Assembly: GCA_015486895.1 (NCBI GenBank)
Contig: WFQT01000070.1
Span: 1 to 5,450, forward strand
Length of the DNA stretch: 5,450 nucleotides
Source: Anaerolineae bacterium
GTDB lineage: Bacteria; Chloroflexota; Anaerolineae; JAADDB01
Direction of reading: 5' to 3'
The notes below the pieces were generated by a model. That model ran no database searches. It was not told the DNA's origin and saw nothing but the letters and a program-made list of their open reading frames with translations. A program made the position numbers and the translations under genes. Positions within the stretch are counted from its first letter, which is position 1, and every line of letters starts with the position of its first letter. Below are positions 5,143 through 5,450 of this stretch, one piece after another.

Positions 5143-5157
5143 AGATTTGTCAGTCAA
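5143..5157 (-). repeat. Right terminal inverted repeat of the outer IS
   Basis: AGATTTGTCAGTCAA is the exact complement of 4266-4280. Its internal TTGTCA (5147-5152) is also a good -35-like hexamer pointing outward. Confidence 0.85.
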
Positions 5158-5177
5158 TCAGGGCCGTGAGGTATAAT
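5147..5177 (+). promoter_or_regulatory. Possible outward hybrid promoter: -35 in the IS end, -10 in the flank
   Basis: TTGTCA at 5147-5152 lies inside the right terminal repeat and TATAAT at 5172-5177 in the flanking DNA, separated by 19 bases, which is longer than the optimal 17. It points at the gene starting at 5241. The -10 is perfect; the spacing makes the -35 pairing uncertain. Confidence 0.35.
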
Positions 5178-5202
5178 TCTCTGTCGACAAATACAACTTG
5201 AG

Positions 5203-5208
5203 TATAAT
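5203..5208 (+). promoter_or_regulatory. Second TATAAT -10 box upstream of the 5241 gene
   Basis: TATAAT sits within TTGAGTATAATTCAA (5198-5212), whose ends TTGA/TCAA are complementary. GTATAATTC also occurs at 5171-5179, 31 bases earlier. Transcription from here would give a leader of about 25 bases before the ATG at 5241. No good -35 is visible at 16-18 bases. Confidence 0.4.
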
Positions 5209-5240
5209 TCAACCGTCAATCCAGCCAAAGACAAACGCCC

Positions 5241-5450
5241 ATGCTCCTACTTCCCACTAACCTGCGCAAAGAACTGGAAAGAGCCATCGTGAAGGTTTGC
5301 AGCATCACCGAGGCACAACGCCAGCCGGGCCGGGCGTTGCGGGCCAAGGCAATGCAACTGGGCGGCGCGCTCATCAAGGCCGGCGGTGTGGCCCGAGGCC
5401 AGAAGTGCCTGGTGGAGGAGATTTACTACCAGCAGTGGCATCTTGTCAAC
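5241..5450 (+). CDS. N-terminal fragment of an unassigned protein, possibly a large Eco57I-like DNA methyltransferase (runs off window)
   Basis: From ATG at 5241 the frame is open for 70 codons to the window edge. It starts MLLLPTNLRKELERAIVKV, then has a basic stretch GRALRAKAMQLGG, then LVEEIYYQQWHLVN. The order LP-LRxxLE, then RALRAxxxQLG, then LVEEXXYXXWH recalls the beginning of large Eco57I-type adenine methyltransferase/restriction proteins, in which a stretch of about 25 more residues usually separates the first two phrases. No catalytic motif (such as NPPY) lies in this fragment, so the assignment is tentative. There is no Shine-Dalgarno sequence before the ATG; two TATAAT boxes lie 64 and 33 bases upstream. 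The decayed IS ends 83 bp before the start. Confidence 0.65.
   Translation, partial: MLLLPTNLRKELERAIVKVCSITEAQRQPGRALRAKAMQLGGALIKAGGVARGQKCLVEEIYYQQWHLVN

Larger units (their letters stand above)
4266..5157. mobile_element. Decayed insertion sequence with 15-bp terminal inverted repeats, interrupted by a smaller element
   Basis: TTGACTGACAAATCT (4266-4280) and its exact complement AGATTTGTCAGTCAA (5143-5157) bound an 892-bp segment. Inside, on the minus strand, lies a transposase pseudogene that begins with a good ribosome binding site about 80 bases from the right end, as expected for an IS. Subtracting the nested 222-bp element and its 4-bp duplication leaves 666 bp, about half of what a full-length IS of this kind would need; the loss is the central part of the transposase. 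The left end is flanked by CTAG (4262-4265), the right by TCAG (5158-5161), which is at best a decayed duplication. The transposase resembles the IS4-like DDE type; the exact family is not certain. Confidence 0.85.

Overview
The window looks like an accessory stretch of a bacterial chromosome at roughly 50-58% GC. The style of the proteins and transposase remnant, and the dispersed palindromic and CACGGA-type intergenic repeats, suggest a Chloroflexota (Anaerolineae-like) genome. That placement is inferred from general familiarity; no 16S or other marker gene is present.

Layout, left to right. (1) 1-392, minus: N-terminal 130 residues of a class I SAM-dependent methyltransferase, cut by the window edge, apparently leaderless, with an extended -10 seven bases before its ATG. 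(2) 393-811: a divergent intergenic region with a perfect 14-bp inverted repeat and a block of CACGGA/CGCAGA repeats. (3) 812-3705, plus: a small two-CXXC zinc-ribbon protein, a six-TM/GAF sensor histidine kinase and an OmpR/PhoB-type response regulator. Kinase and regulator overlap by 41 bp and form a clear two-component operon; the zinc-ribbon gene lies 70 bp upstream and may be co-transcribed. (4) 3766-4128, minus: a convergent small membrane protein made of two SPW repeats. (5) 4266-5157: a decayed insertion sequence with 15-bp terminal inverted repeats. (6) 5158-5450: two TATAAT boxes and the first 70 codons of a plus-strand gene running off the window, possibly the start of a large Eco57I-like adenine methyltransferase.

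The most informative structure is a nested pair of mobile elements. The outer IS carries a minus-strand transposase pseudogene with two in-frame stops, a 2-base frameshift and a large central deletion. A 222-bp non-autonomous, MITE-like element (4539-4760) sits inside it. Its insertion is flanked by an exact CTAG duplication, and removing the element plus one CTAG rejoins the transposase reading frame at its presumed catalytic Asp (LAL|DTSM). The small element has imperfect 22-bp terminal inverted repeats and five short hairpins in tandem in its core.

No complete new defence or metabolic system is visible. The kinase/regulator pair is the main functional unit; its signal and targets cannot be read from the sequence.
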